From Panagrolaimus kolymaensis (taxonomy: Eukaryota > Nematoda > Chromadorea > Rhabditida > Panagrolaimidae): 64,000 nt of DNA. The DNA lies in assembly GCA_028622995.1 (NCBI GenBank), contig JAJQJQ010000006.1:7192001-7256000 (forward strand), read 5' to 3'. Below are positions 36,488 through 47,823 of the stretch, piece after piece (position 1 is the stretch's first letter; each line of letters opens with the position of its first letter). Position numbers and translations under genes: made by a program. Under the pieces are notes generated by a model that worked only from the letters and a program-made list of their open reading frames with translations, did no database searches and had not been told where the DNA came from.

Positions 36488-36602
36488 GTACAGCCGCCTT
36501 GACGTGGCGAAGGAGCTTAAGTTGTTTTGATTAATTTAATCAAAACAGCAACTAAGAGCTGTACAAAATAATTTTTGGAATGTTTTGCTTTTTAGTAAAA
36601 CA
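36488..36602 (+). ncRNA. Candidate Sm-class small RNA (SmY- or snRNA-like)
   Basis: GTACAGC (36488-36494) can pair with GCTGTAC (36558-36564), enclosing a CGCC/GGCG hairpin and a long stem-loop, GTTGTTTTGATT with AATCAAAACAGCAAC (36521-36552). AATTTTTGGAA at 36570-36580 follows, then a terminal hairpin TGTTTT/AAAACA (36581-36602). A 5' stem-loop, an Sm-type site AAUUUUUGGA and a 3' stem-loop are the architecture of nematode SmY and SL RNAs. No known SL or U1-U6 sequence was recognised in it, and the 5' end could reach back into the UUCG repeats. Identity is unproven. Confidence 0.35.
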
Positions 36603-36660
36603 AAAAAAAAATCTTGACTAAAATTTTATTGTTTGTCAGATTTGTTTATCAACACTTATT

Positions 36661-36890
36661 CTCATTTTTAGGCCATGAGTAACTGCTCCATTTGAGGGTT
36701 GTCTTCGATATTCTTCAACCCGAGCTCATCATCGTGAACAAGGATCTTCAGATGATTATATTTCTTTGATTTATGTCATTGCTGAAATGATTAGTGGAAA
36801 GTGAGTAGTTTACTTCATTATCTCTTTTTGTAACTTTTTTTGCTGCTTTTATAGGCTTTCCTGGCGTTCAATTCGTGATCAAACTCAAAT
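36661..36890 (+). pseudogene. Partial duplicate of CK1-like kinase 3' exons
   Basis: About 230 bp closely matching 37710-37943, including the intron end, the exon (AACTGCTCCATTTGAGG onward), the GTGAGTAG donor and intron, and the start of the last exon. It carries a 3-bp deletion in the CATTCTCAT stretch and diverges after about 36890, where it runs into TTACTTGTAAAGAAAAATGA. It is the remnant of a second, upstream copy of the neighbouring gene. Confidence 0.88.
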
Positions 36891-36954
36891 TACTTGTAAA
36901 GAAAAATGAAATCATCATCATTATTATTACGTTCTCAATTCACAAGAAGAAGAA

Positions 36955-38155
36955 ATGGACGACATCGCTGAAATTGAAGAAAAGGCTGAAAACGTTGTTG
37001 GATGGTTCAATGAAAATTATGTTATCGCTTCACCAATTGATGATACAATAAAACGCTTTTATTGTGTTTACAGTCTTTACAACTTGGATAATCCAGCTGA
37101 TACCGCTTTTGTATACATTCCACAACCAAATGCTAAACGTGAAATATCTCAAAAAGCAATCAATTCAACTTTGAATGTTTTGAAACGAGTCTCAGGTTGG
37201 TTTTTTTTAAAGTATGGAAAGATGGAAATAACGATTTATTTTAGGACGATCTCGGCATTTTCCACATTACAAATTCTCTGGTTACATCAAAAAGGTATGT
37301 ATGCTTTTTGCAACTATTATGCATTTACGACGTTCATTTATTCTTTAGCTTGCTTTCGGTTCTGATGCTTCTGTTGAAGATGAAAGAGATCCAGAATGGA
37401 CAAATCGACCATATATTATCGTCCATCATGAACATGTTCTTTTATATTCTCTCTTTTCCTTATCTGAAAATGGATGCCTTCCAACTGATTTGGCTTTACA
37501 TGCTGGACTTGGAATTGCTTATTGACTTGCTGCTCTTCATCGTGCTGGATTTGTTCATCGTTTAGTTTCGCCTTATTCATTCTCATATCCTGTTCCATTA
37601 ACATTTAATTTAATCAGTTCTCAAATGATCATCACTGATATGAGCCTCTGTCATCCATTTCCTTATCCACATGGGTATGTTCTGCTAATATTTTTTGTTT
37701 ACATTCATTGTCATTTTTAGACCACGAGTAACTGCTCCATTTGAGGGTTGTCTTCGATATTCTTCAACTCGAGCTCATTCTCATCGTGAACAAGGATCTT
37801 CTGATGATTATATTTCTTTGATTTATGTCATTGCTGAAATGATTAGTGGAAAGTGAGTAGTTTACTTCATTATCTCTTTTTGTAACATTTTTGTTGTTGC
37901 TTTTATAGGTTTTTCTGGCGTTCAATTCGTGATCAAACTTCAATTCATGAAGCGAAAAAACTATTTGAAGAACACCAAGAATTTAAAAGACTTCCAAGAG
38001 AACTTCGCAAACTTCATCGTGTTCTTATTTCTATGCCACTTGAAGCGGTTGATTCTGCAGACGTTATTAAAGTTTTCAAAGATGCTATAACACGACGTTA
38101 TCCAAATAAAAGCTATGAATTACCTAAATGGCTCATCATGCCTTCTGCAAATTAG
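36955..38155 (+). pseudogene. CK1/TTBK-like pseudokinase with internal stop
   Basis: Exons 36955-37195, 37245-37294, 37349-37674, 37721-37852 and 37909-38155 join in phase and match the worm CK1/TTBK-like fold: ENVVGWFNENYVIASPIDD (degenerate G-loop), ALHRAGFVHRLVSPYSF (HRD changed to HRL), ITDMSLCHPF (DFG changed to DMS), PRVTAPFEGCLRYSSTRAHS, DDYISLIYVIAEMISGK and FFWRSIRDQ. Catalytic Asp and DFG are lost, so activity is not expected. TGA at 37523-37525 interrupts AY*LAALHRAG, where the fold has a helix. Either a pseudogene or a sequencing/readthrough case. The intact relative at 40265-41508 is on the other strand. Confidence 0.8.
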
Positions 38156-38796
38156 TTTTCTTCATTTTGATTTTATTATGTATTTTTGGGTAACATCAAT
38201 AAATTGTATTCTTTTTTAACACTTTTTCCTTTGTTTTTTATTGTATTAAAGTTTCTTGATTCTTATCTTTGATACTATTATTGTTGAGTCATAACCATTC
38301 TTATTTATTACCTTTTTTGTTAGTCGATTTTTTGGAGGCGCAAATCAAGCAAAAGCATTCACTCATAATCATGACAAATTTAAAGTAAATTTGAAACTAG
38401 CAATAAAACTTTCAATGGACAATGCGATTTTCAGATGAACATTGAATTTCTGGATACACGAGGAGAATGAAGATTTCAAAACAATGTTTCAAAAGAAAAT
38501 GAGTTATGCCAACTTTTTGTACGAATCAATCAATGCACATACATTTTTTATTTAATCTTATTCAAAAATTACTTACGAATTCATAAACTCAATGCATCCA
38601 TAATTTCTCCAATCTATTGATTTTTTTGATTTCCGATATCCAAAATACCTTTTTTGAATCAGCTGAATAATAATCTTATGACTCTGTATACACATTAATG
38701 GTTTCCTTTTGTTTCTTTATTTTAAAATTTATTGGAAAACATACATGGTAAAAATATAAAAACAAAAAACAAAAATGTGAATAAAAATACAATAAA
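38156..38796. other. Convergent intergenic region
   Basis: Between the pseudokinase stop and the ankyrin gene stop. AT-rich with an AATAAA-like signal just after 38200. No gene was seen. Confidence 0.4.
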
Positions 38797-39778
38797 TTAC
38801 TGATGTTTTTTAAACAAAAATTTCCCGAGCTTCTTCAACAATGGCAGATTCTTCTTTCGTTTCTTTGCTGATATTTTAGAGCAATCACTTTCATTAAGAT
38901 TTGGGTTACTTTGAGATACATCAAAACCATGGTTTTCAGCAATTAAACGTACGGATCTTTGAGATGGTAATTTGAAATCAAGATCAGCTTCAAGTTGAAC
39001 GAGTAATTCAAACATATCACGTTTATGGAGAACAGCAGCCAAGCAAAGAATGTTGAGACCATGGAATTGATGACATATTTCATTGATATCAATTTCTGGA
39101 ACTATTTCTTCTAATCGTTTTATTTGTTGAAGTTCTTCTTGAGGATATTGTGAAATTCGACCCGCTCGAGATAAACTAAAAAAAGAAGATGAAAAGTAAT
39201 AATAAAGCAATCATAAAACATACTTTGGAAGATAAAAGAATATGAGAATATCTTGATGATCATTCATCATTGCAAGCATAAGAGGATGAGGACATAAAGA
39301 GCCTTCAACAGGTTCAAACTTATCACCAGCATCCAAAAGATACCGTACTATTCCAATTTGTCCATGAGCACAAGCCATTCCCATACAAGTATTTCCCAAA
39401 TCAGTCATTGAAAGAGCTCCGCCATTTTTGAGAAGTAAATGCAAAAGTCGAACATTGCCAGAAGCACATGCAGCCATAACAGGTGTAACTCCAAGTTGAT
39501 TTCCCATATTGATACTTTCTGCAAGATCTCTTTTCTTCATGAATCTTAGAAGCATTTCGGCCTAAAAAATAAAAGTTATGAAAAATTATTTAAAAAAAAA
39601 GAATTACCATTTCATAATAACCACGAGAAGAAGCCATAATTATCGCAGTATTAAAATCTCCATCAATTGCATCAACATGAAAATGTTTTTCTATTAAAGC
39701 AGCTTCCACCGCAGCGATATCATTATTGAGAACATTGTCGAAGTGGCGTTGAAGTAAAGTATCATATGGTCGAGTCAT
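38797..39778 (-). CDS. Ankyrin-repeat protein
   Basis: Three exons from ATG 39778 (MTRPYDTLLQRHFDNVLN) to TGA/TAA at 38797. The product is about 300 aa with roughly five ankyrin-type repeats: DGDFNTAIIMASSRGYYEMA, QLGVTPVMAACASGNVRLL, LGNTCMGMACAHGQIGIVR, PHPLMLAMMNDHQDI and LNILCLAAVLHKRDMFELL. A basic C-terminal tail follows (KKRKKNLPLLKKLGKFLFKK). No enzyme domain is present, so it is a protein-interaction scaffold of unknown partner. Confidence 0.88.
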
Positions 39779-40264
39779 TGTAAAAATTCAGAAAAAATAT
39801 CCAAATGTTGAGAAAGAAGGAGAAAATTGAGAATTGAATGCTTTTAGAATTTTTGTTTCAATCTTTGAATCCTAAACATTTTTTTTTGTGGTTAAAAGCC
39901 CGCTAAAAAGCAAAAGTTGCCCCCTTTTGGCAAACTTTTTTTCTTGTTTGATATCAAAGAGTTTTACCCCTTGGGAATATTTTTTAAAGGTAACATTATT
40001 TAATGCTTTTTACTTGGGACAAAAATGAAAAAGTTGGTTGTAACAAAGGTTTACAGATTTGGTTGAACAGGGTTTTGAACATAGGTACTGAATGCTCTTG
40101 TTCATTATTTACACAAATATGTAAATAAAATTACTAACATTACTGTAGCTAGCTACAATATTTAAAAAGCTCACAGTTTTTTTCTCATCAAACACAATTT
40201 TTGAAATATTGGTAATATTTATTATTAAAATTTTTACAAAAAAAGTTACATCAAGAAGAAAATT

Positions 40265-41508
40265 TTATTTTGGAGGCTTTTTATGACGTTTTGATGTTCC
40301 TATTGTCGTTGTTTCTTCCCAATCATATGGAGCTTCTAAATCGACACCACTTGTTCTTGCAGCCTATAAAATAATAATAATTATTCAAAGAGAAAACATT
40401 TGGAAAATCAAACCTCTTTTAATTGTTCGTACAAAAATTCATAATCTACGGTATCAGCATATTGAAGGCCATCCAAATATTTTAAGAGATTTGCAAGATC
40501 ATCAGCACATTTAAGTTTATTGTATAACATTTCTTTATTATTTCTTGTATCTTCTTTTATTTTGAGTACAACGTTTTTGTCTGATTCTTTTTTCCATGGT
40601 AAACCAGTGGAGACAATAATATCAAGGAGAAGATATAACCAGCTTTCACAATCATCCTTTGGGCCCATTTCAAGATTCTTATGACATGATAATGATGCGA
40701 AGCGTACAGTACCTTTGAAGCCAACAAATTGTCGAGGAGTTTTTAGTTCAAGTTTAGCAGAGTTGCTTTTCTTATACATTCGAGCAATACCAAAGTCAAG
40801 AATATATATTATATGAGTTTTTCCTCCAAGACCACATGCATAATTTGCGGGTTTTAAATCCTAAACATGCCAATGATTAGATACTATGATGTATGTGAAA
40901 AAAAAACAACAAACAAACCCGATGAATGTATCCAGCACCATGTAAACTTTCAACAGCTTCTAAACATTGATATGCCACACCAAGACCTGTTCCAATTGAG
41001 AATACTTTATTTGGACGTACAGCTTTTAGATCAGCAAGAGATTTACCAACAAGTTGCATGACAAGAAAGAAATATTTATCTTTTTTACCACGGTCAATAA
41101 TATCAGTGAAATGTCTTGTAAATCGATCATTGTCCTTCCCTGACTTACCTTTGAATTCTTTCACAGCTTTGAGGATTGCTATCTGAAAGTCGAAAGAATG
41201 TAACAACATTGACAAGAAAAAATATTCATATGTACCTCCATTTTCAGTTTTGAATGACGTCGAGTATCAAGCTTCTTTTCAACTTTGAGAGCATAGTGTA
41301 CATCTTTATTCTTTTCAGCATGGACCAAATACACAGCACCAAAGCCACCTAAACAAAAAATAACAATAACAATAATAAGCAATAATATAAATAGCTAACC
41401 TTCTCCAAGAATTTGTTCAATGATGAAAACAGCTTTACTTGAATCAATGGAAGCACCAGGTTTAATTCCAAGTTCCTCAAGTTCATCTTCCAAATCTTCA
41501 TCAGACAT
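40265..41508 (-). CDS. CK1-family protein kinase (TTBK-like), intact
   Basis: Serine/threonine kinase of the group greatly expanded in nematodes. The start at 41508 gives MSDEDLEDELEELGIKPG. The glycine loop is ILGEGGFGAVYLV, the VAIK lysine is in HYALKVEKKL, the catalytic loop is GYIHRDLKPANYACG, DFG is in ILDFGIARMY, and the CK1-type activation segment is FVGFKGTVRFASLSCHKN. PKDDCESWLYLLLDI follows. The C-terminal lobe ends in a basic tail (TSKRHKKPPK), stop at 40265. All catalytic residues are present, unlike the pseudokinase 2 kb away. The substrate is unknown; many worm members are sperm-enriched. Confidence 0.93.
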
Positions 41509-42318
41509 TTTTATTTTTGTTTTTCAAGTTGAATGAATGACTTTCCACAGCCGACAACACGGATGATGACAAGAATGAAGAGAAATGAACTTTTGATTTG
41601 TTTGATTGTGGCTGAGAAAATAAAAATGAACGAAACACGTTTATTCAAATTTGGCCGGCAAAAATGTTCAAAGTAAAATTTTTACAAGATTATAAAAACC
41701 TTTGCAACATAAAGCAACCTAAAAACGATTTTTATAATTCCCAATGTCCTTCCTACCTGGAAGGAATCAGGCATTTCTCATTTGAACAAAAGACTGTACA
41801 TCAAACAATTTGGACAGATGTTATCAAACAAATTTTTTGCAATCTTTTTTGGTTAATATTGGTGGCAAAGTTAGCTTCTTCTTCTGCTTTGTCGGAAATA
41901 TGTTTTTTTGTTGCTAATAGTAGCTAGCTAGCCTATGTTTTTTTTAAATCACTTTCTGTTTGGTTACAACCATTTTTTTTCTTTTGCCCTTTTTCTTGGG
42001 TAAACTTCGCCCACTAAAATGATTTAACCCAATCAAAAGCTTTTACTGTTATAAAAGAGAGGCAAGAAAATTAAAACATTAAATAGAACTATTTATATCA
42101 TATTAGAGGGAAACTTTCTTATAAACAAAAAAAATATTTAAAGACAGGGAAAAAATAACCTAAAGCAAAATGGTTTGTTGACCACATTCCCCATCTCCAT
42201 GCCAGGTAAAAGTCCACATCCTCATCAGTTGGAAAATCTTTTATTGGTTAAAACAGTTTACTAATCTTATTATCCTTTTATAAGTCAAAATTATTTTTTG
42301 ATTTAGTTCAAATTCTAT
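41509..42318. promoter_or_regulatory. Divergent intergenic region
   Basis: It separates the CK1-like gene (minus) and the F-box-like gene (plus) and should hold both promoters. An 87-codon plus ORF at 41664-41927 lacks homology and splice signals and is treated as noise. Confidence 0.4.
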
Positions 42319-43067
42319 ATGGCTTCCAAAGAAACTTTCGACTTCATATCGCTTCCATGGGTTTGTCAACGTCGATTTGCAGAAATTTGTGATCCAAAAA
42401 CTTTAAAAACTTTTGCTTCAATTAATGAAACAACAAGGAATCTTTCAAAGCGATGCCATTTCGTCGAGGATGTCGATATTAAATTTGGTGGATATCCGTG
42501 TATATACAAACTAAAATGTTTCTGTAATGAAGATGAATTTTGCAAGGACATTGAAGTTATGCCTAATAACGTAAAAGCCGAAGTTTTGAATTTCATCACA
42601 ATGGGAAATCATACAAAAGATCTAACTGACTCTCATTTTCTTCAAAAATTGCCTATTAGTTTCAATTCAATTAAGCACTTTTATCATATTGGTGGTTGTA
42701 TCGATTTGAAAGTATTAAAAAAACTAATTGAAAACCCCGAATTGAAAAAGTTACGACTTAACAGTGGAATTAAATCCGAGTGTTCATTGGAAGGGTTTAT
42801 TCAATTTATTAAAAATCTGTCGTCTTCAAAAGTTCTTTTGTACAAGTAATATATTATTTTTAGTATAAAAAATAAACAAATTTTGTTTTCAGATTAGTAA
42901 TATATCGTCGAAAATGTTTATTAACTTTTAATTTGGATGATTTAATTCCGTATGGTATTGCCATGAAGCAGCAAAATATTATCCGTTGTTTTAGTTCACT
43001 TGAATCATGTATTACTTTTCAAAAAAATGATCACCTTCCTCCAAAAAAACGCTATTTTAATTTATAA
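42319..43067 (+). CDS. F-box-like protein, nematode-expanded family (copy 2)
   Basis: Exon 1 42319-42845 and exon 2 42893-43067 join in phase (donor GTAATA, acceptor TTTTCAG). The N-terminus is an F-box-like block (SLPWVCQRRFAEICDPKTL, then FASINETTRNLSKRCH), nearly identical to copy 1 at 8955-9702. The remainder shares only scattered positions, such as LKCFCNEDEFC against HISCFCKDEEFC. The C-terminus is basic (HLPPKKRYFNL). It probably acts as an SCF substrate receptor; the divergent C-terminal part would then be the substrate-recognition half. Confidence 0.82.
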
Positions 43068-43268
43068 AAAAAATAATGTATGTATTATGAGGGCAAGAGT
43101 CTATTAAATTGTCTAATCCTGAATACATGACAACAAGAAAAAGCTTTGAAATTGAAATAAATATTTATTGACAAAAAATACTACATGTTAATAAATTCAT
43201 AAATAGGTACACAAAAAATACAGTACAAAAAAAGAAAGACAAAATGTTAATATACAAAAGTTAAGAAG

Positions 43269-44522
43269 TTACCAATAAGTTAAATGAACAGATTCTTCGA
43301 TACCATAATCAGCTTTGTGTTCTTCAAAGAGGCTATCCAAAGCTTGACAATATTTTTCATGAAGGCTTTGAACTTCTTCATCAGTTGGTTCAGGAACTTT
43401 TTCAACAGGGATTGAAGCACCAACGACGGTTGTGACTGGTCGACGATATGGAAGTAAGCCAGAAGAAGACGAGAAAACACCACGACCACAAAAAAATGGA
43501 GGACAGAAACCAAACTTCTTTTTTATCCATGTTTGAACATTGCGAAGACGAGAACCACGAGGATTTGGATTGGTTTGATCATAATAATCATTTTCACCAA
43601 AGCTGTATGATGGAACAAGATGAGCACTGAAAATGGAATAAACAATAAAAAGGACCAAAAATAAAAGAAGACATACCCAAATCGAAGAGCAAATTTGCAA
43701 AAACCACGACGATCGTTGATGTGAAGATTATGAGTACCAGGTGCAGCATCCAACGCTTCTTCCGCTCCACCAACGACGATACCAATGAGACGACCTTTTC
43801 CAGGATTTTTGAGGAGATAAGTTAAAGATTCACGACTTGATTCACATCCACCAAGAAATTCACCAATTTCACGTCGAAAAGGAAAATAGAATTGACCATT
43901 GAGAGTTAATATCGTTGAATTGAGACCAGGATAAAGTTGCGAAAAGTTCGTGGCTTCTGTGCAAAATGATGTGAAAGCTCCAATGCTGAATACTCCATGT
44001 GGATGACATCTTAAAAAAATGAAGGATGAAAGATGATAAAAGTGAATAAAATAAAACATACCCAAGAATATAATTTTGATCAGGTGGTAATTCAGCAGTT
44101 TTAACAAGTTTGATGGGAAAGTAATCAGCCAAATAGTTCCAGATTCTTGCTCGACGATAGAAATCCTAAAACAACAAATGTGTGAAATGGAAAAGAAAGT
44201 AATGAAAGAGACTCACAGATTTTCTTGAACCTTTTGCAGGTGTTCGAAAGTCGTAGATATACCATCCAGAATAAAGAATCATCGTCCACCAAATAGGAGT
44301 ACCAAAGAGAATATAAAACGGAATCCACATTGACATGATTGGTAGAAGAACCCATACGAAGACATAGTGAATTACAGCAGCCAATTGAAGAGTTTCATGA
44401 AGACGTCGTTTGACAATTTCTAATTTTGAGATGGTTGTTGACGTCTTTGATTGTGGAGGCCTTTCAATAATATTCGAATTGATTTCATATTCTTCTGTTG
44501 TTTCCGTAATCGTCGTCGCCAT
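43269..44522 (-). CDS. dgat-2: DGAT2/MOGAT-family acyltransferase
   Basis: An ER-membrane enzyme that esterifies diacylglycerol (or monoacylglycerol/wax alcohol) with acyl-CoA. The start at 44522 gives [17 protein letters not shown]. Two adjacent hydrophobic segments follow ([19 protein letters not shown], then [16 protein letters not shown]). The family signatures are [29 protein letters not shown] (HPHG catalytic motif), [32 protein letters not shown] and [11 protein letters not shown]. The tail includes [19 protein letters not shown] and stops at 43269. Substrate preference among DGAT2, MGAT and wax synthase cannot be read from sequence alone. Confidence 0.92.
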
Positions 44523-44943
44523 TTTTTCACAAACAAAAAGAAGGAAGAATCTAAGAAGCTTGAAGAAAAAAAGAAGAAGATTGAACTGAAACTTTGATGA
44601 AAAAGATTTCACATTTGCTCGCTCTTCTTTTTGTCACTCGCGCATTTTTATCTTTTTCAGGGGCATTTTTCACGCTTTCATTGGAAAGGCTTTGACAGAC
44701 TTCAATCGTTTTTCTAATCAAAAATGTTTTACCATTAAAAAAATGCACATAAGCTTAATAAAAATACTAAAGGTTTACAATTTTTATCTTTCGAACATTA
44801 TTATTTGGCTTTTTTGCTTTGCTGATTTTATCTACGATTATATTTTTGTTTAGCCTTTAAAACAACAATAAAAATATTGGAATATCATTTTATTATTATT
44901 ACACTTTAGTCGTAGAAATTGAAAAAAAAAATTTATGGAAGGA

Positions 44944-46074
44944 TTAAATAACGTTTTCAAATGAACTGTTGTTGCTTGAAACGCTTGAACCTAATTTGAG
45001 TATCATTAATTTGCCACTGGTATTTCCATCATGAAGATTTTGAAAGACTTGATGACCATTTTCATGGAAAGATAAAAATGGGACTTCACGAACACAAGTA
45101 AATCCAAGCTAAAGATTTATTTTTCATTTACTGAATGCATTTAAGCTTTATTGTTTTTCTCACTTTACTAAAAATATGTGCAGAACCTTTTGCGCTTGCA
45201 ACAGACATAATATAATCGCAATTATTTTCTCGAGCAACTTGAATGGCTTTTTCTGTGAGTTTTGTGCCAATTCCTTTTCTGAAAATGATTGATTTTAATG
45301 GATTTATAAATACAAAAAATTGGCTAATGAGGTTTACGGTAGCGGCATTAATGTCTTACCCTGCATAATTAGGATGAACAAAAACAACATCTAATTTGAG
45401 TAGTTTTTTGCATCGAGGAATGAAATAAGTGTAATTTCGTTCAACTTCTTCAATGAATGAACAAACACGATTAGCTCGAGGATTATTATATGGGCCAGCA
45501 GCAATTTCTGAAACTTATCCATTATTTTTTTGTGAGAAATTAAAGTTATAATGTTTGCTTGCCTTCAGAAAAATCATTTTTAAATTTTAATCCTGGACTG
45601 CTACAACTTTCTTCATCACTTTTCTTGACATTTGTGTTGATGTAATTAAGGGTCATTCCAATGAGCTTATCTCCACCAAAAGCCAAAACTGAATAAGGAG
45701 TATTCAAAGATGCTGCACAAAGATCATGGAAAAAATCAGTTACATCTTCGGGGCTTGCACCTATAAAGAAGAACGACACAAGATTTGATTAAAATTTCTT
45801 CTAAAAAAGTATTAATAAACTTACCAACTGAACGCGTAATTGGTTCTTGATGTGAAAATATTTGTGTCATCATTGTATGAATCATATCATAATGTTTATG
45901 ACGATCAGCAACAATATATTTTAATTCATCTTTATTGTTGTTATCCATATTTGTCGTTGCTGTTGATGATGGTTGTGACATAGTTGTTGTTGTAGTAAGT
46001 GGTTTACCCCAATCTAAAATATTTCCAGCTATTTGGGATGCTGCAATGAATGGTCCTTGAGTTGCTGATGCCAT
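44944..46074 (-). CDS. GNAT-family N-acetyltransferase
   Basis: Five or so exons from ATG 46074 (MASATQGPFIAASQIAGN) to TAA 44944. A threonine/serine/asparagine-rich leader precedes the GNAT fold: DRHKHYDMIHTMMTQIF and HQEPITRSVG, then YSVLAFGGDKLIGMTLNYI (beta 2-3), KLLKLDVVFVHPNYAGKGI (beta 4 and the acetyl-CoA loop YAGKGIG), ENNCDYIMSVASAKGSAHIF, and FSKLGFTCVREV. The start HQEPITR resembles arylalkylamine N-acetyltransferase-like proteins of worms and insects. Acceptor substrate is not determinable. Confidence 0.88.
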
Positions 46075-46872
46075 TGTTTCTTTTATATCTTAAAAAAGTT
46101 TAAAAAGTTTATTAGTCAATCAAAAAATGATTAATTTGATAAAGAAAGAAAGCAGCTATGAAAATTCATTAACAGCTGTTTTTTTATTTGTTAAACACGT
46201 AATTAACAAAAAAATGTTTGATTAAAGAATTTGAAAAGCAAAAAAAGAAAAAATGTGATGAAGAGGGATCAAAAAATATGAAAGCAGACAAGTTTTAATT
46301 TAAGATAAAAGTTAAATTTTATAGTAACCTAAAAAAGACAATTCAGTAAAACTAGAAATTTTAACTTCAAAGATTTATCAAATTCTTTTTACTCGACCAA
46401 AATCTTTTCTCAAGTTTATGTATGTTTCATTTTATTTTTAAAAAATGACAAATAAAGGTTGAAGAAATTTTGGAGGAACGCGTGCTATAAAATGCAAGAG
46501 TACTTCCGCTTTCGATGACTCATGCTTTTCTAAACAAAATTGATAACAATTAAAAACTATAATAATAATTTCTTAGTCATCCATAAAATTTAATAAATTA
46601 ATTATATATATTAACATAGTTATGTAATTCCATAACCAATAGACATACATTCCTTGGTTCTATTAAACCGTCTCCAAACTAATAAATGTCTGATCTTTAA
46701 TAAACCGTCCAAAAATGAAAAATTATTCATGAATGTGAAGAGCGAAAAGGAAGATATTTTTTTTGCCTTCATTGACTTGCAAATATATTTCTTTTGTATT
46801 GGAAACATTTAAAAAGAAGCAAAAGCACGCAGGAAAAAACCACATACAAGCCAAGCCAGAGCCACGAAAAAT
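46075..46872. promoter_or_regulatory. Divergent intergenic region
   Basis: Between the GNAT gene (minus) and the TIL-like gene (plus). AT-rich, no additional gene or clear element recognised. Confidence 0.4.
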
Positions 46873-47823
46873 ATGCGGTCTTATTTATTATATTATTTGG
46901 TGATTTTGAGTTTAATTTGGTACTCAGAAGCAGCACCTAACAGCAGAAAATGTAAGCCCAAATGTGGAGAAAATGAAATATTTCAATGTAGCGTTTGTGG
47001 AGAAGCGATTTGTGGAGATCCTATTGAACGAGAAAATTGTTTTGAACAACAACCCGAATGCGGCCGAGAATCAAAGCAATGCTTTTGCAAAGATGGTTAT
47101 GCTCGAAATAATGGGATTTGCATTCCAGAAAATGATTGTTTTTCAAGAATTATTGGTAAGTTTCTGGCGGGGGATAATAAAACTACGCGGATATTCATGG
47201 TTAAATTTTCTTATTTATTTTGGGAGGAAATAGTTTATTAAAGGTCCCTCATAAAACCGATGCAAAAGCATTTCCTGTTTTTTTTTTAATTTGGTGTCAC
47301 CTAAACTCTCGAAAGAGAAAAACATGCAAGCCAACAACAAAAACCAAAAAATATAAACATGACATATTTATTCCAGCTTCAAAATAAAAAATTTCCAATA
47401 ACTAACCTTTGACTTTATTTAGTGCCTGATTGCAAAATTGATGAATATGAACATTTGCAATTGACAATTTCTTATGGAAATCCGACATGTCGTAATCGTC
47501 AAGCACCCTATCCACAACCTTCAAATATCAATAATCCTCCACGTTGTGTATGCGACATAGGACGTGTTCGAAATGCCAAAGGAGAATGTATTTTGCCAAC
47601 AGAATGCAAGGAAACCGATAACAACCATATTTATGAAACGAATGCAACCAACACCGACACACCTCTCCCACCAATTATATTTGAAAAAAATGGGAAAAGT
47701 ATTAATTCCTTACTGACAAAAAAATCAGAGAACTCAAAGCCTTTACTCAATATTCAAAAAAGTGATTCAATTATGCCTAAAATCAATCTCGTTCCACCTC
47801 CTCCTCCATTTGAAAACGTCTAA
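46873..47823 (+). CDS. Secreted cysteine-rich TIL-domain protein (protease-inhibitor-like)
   Basis: Two exons (46873-47155 and 47423-47823). Residues 1-20 form a signal peptide (MRSYLLYYLVILSLIWYSEA). A trypsin-inhibitor-like (TIL) domain follows: KCKPKCGENEIFQCSVCGE, then KQCFCKDGYARNNGICIP and NDC. A second, longer cysteine block begins VPDCKIDEYEHLQLTISY and ends RCVCDIGRVRNAKGECILP and TEC. After it a low-complexity tail ends in PPPPPFENV. Nematode TIL proteins inhibit serine proteases extracellularly or serve other secreted roles; the reactive-site loop could not be confidently assigned here. Confidence 0.88.

Noticed and set aside
37523..37525. TGA in the CK1-like gene read as selenocysteine
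   Set aside because: CK1-like kinases have no selenocysteine and the gene also lost HRD and DFG, so decay is simpler.
41664..41927. 87-codon plus-strand ORF between the CK1-like and F-box-like genes
   Set aside because: No homology, no splice signals at its ends and composition like the flanking non-coding DNA.
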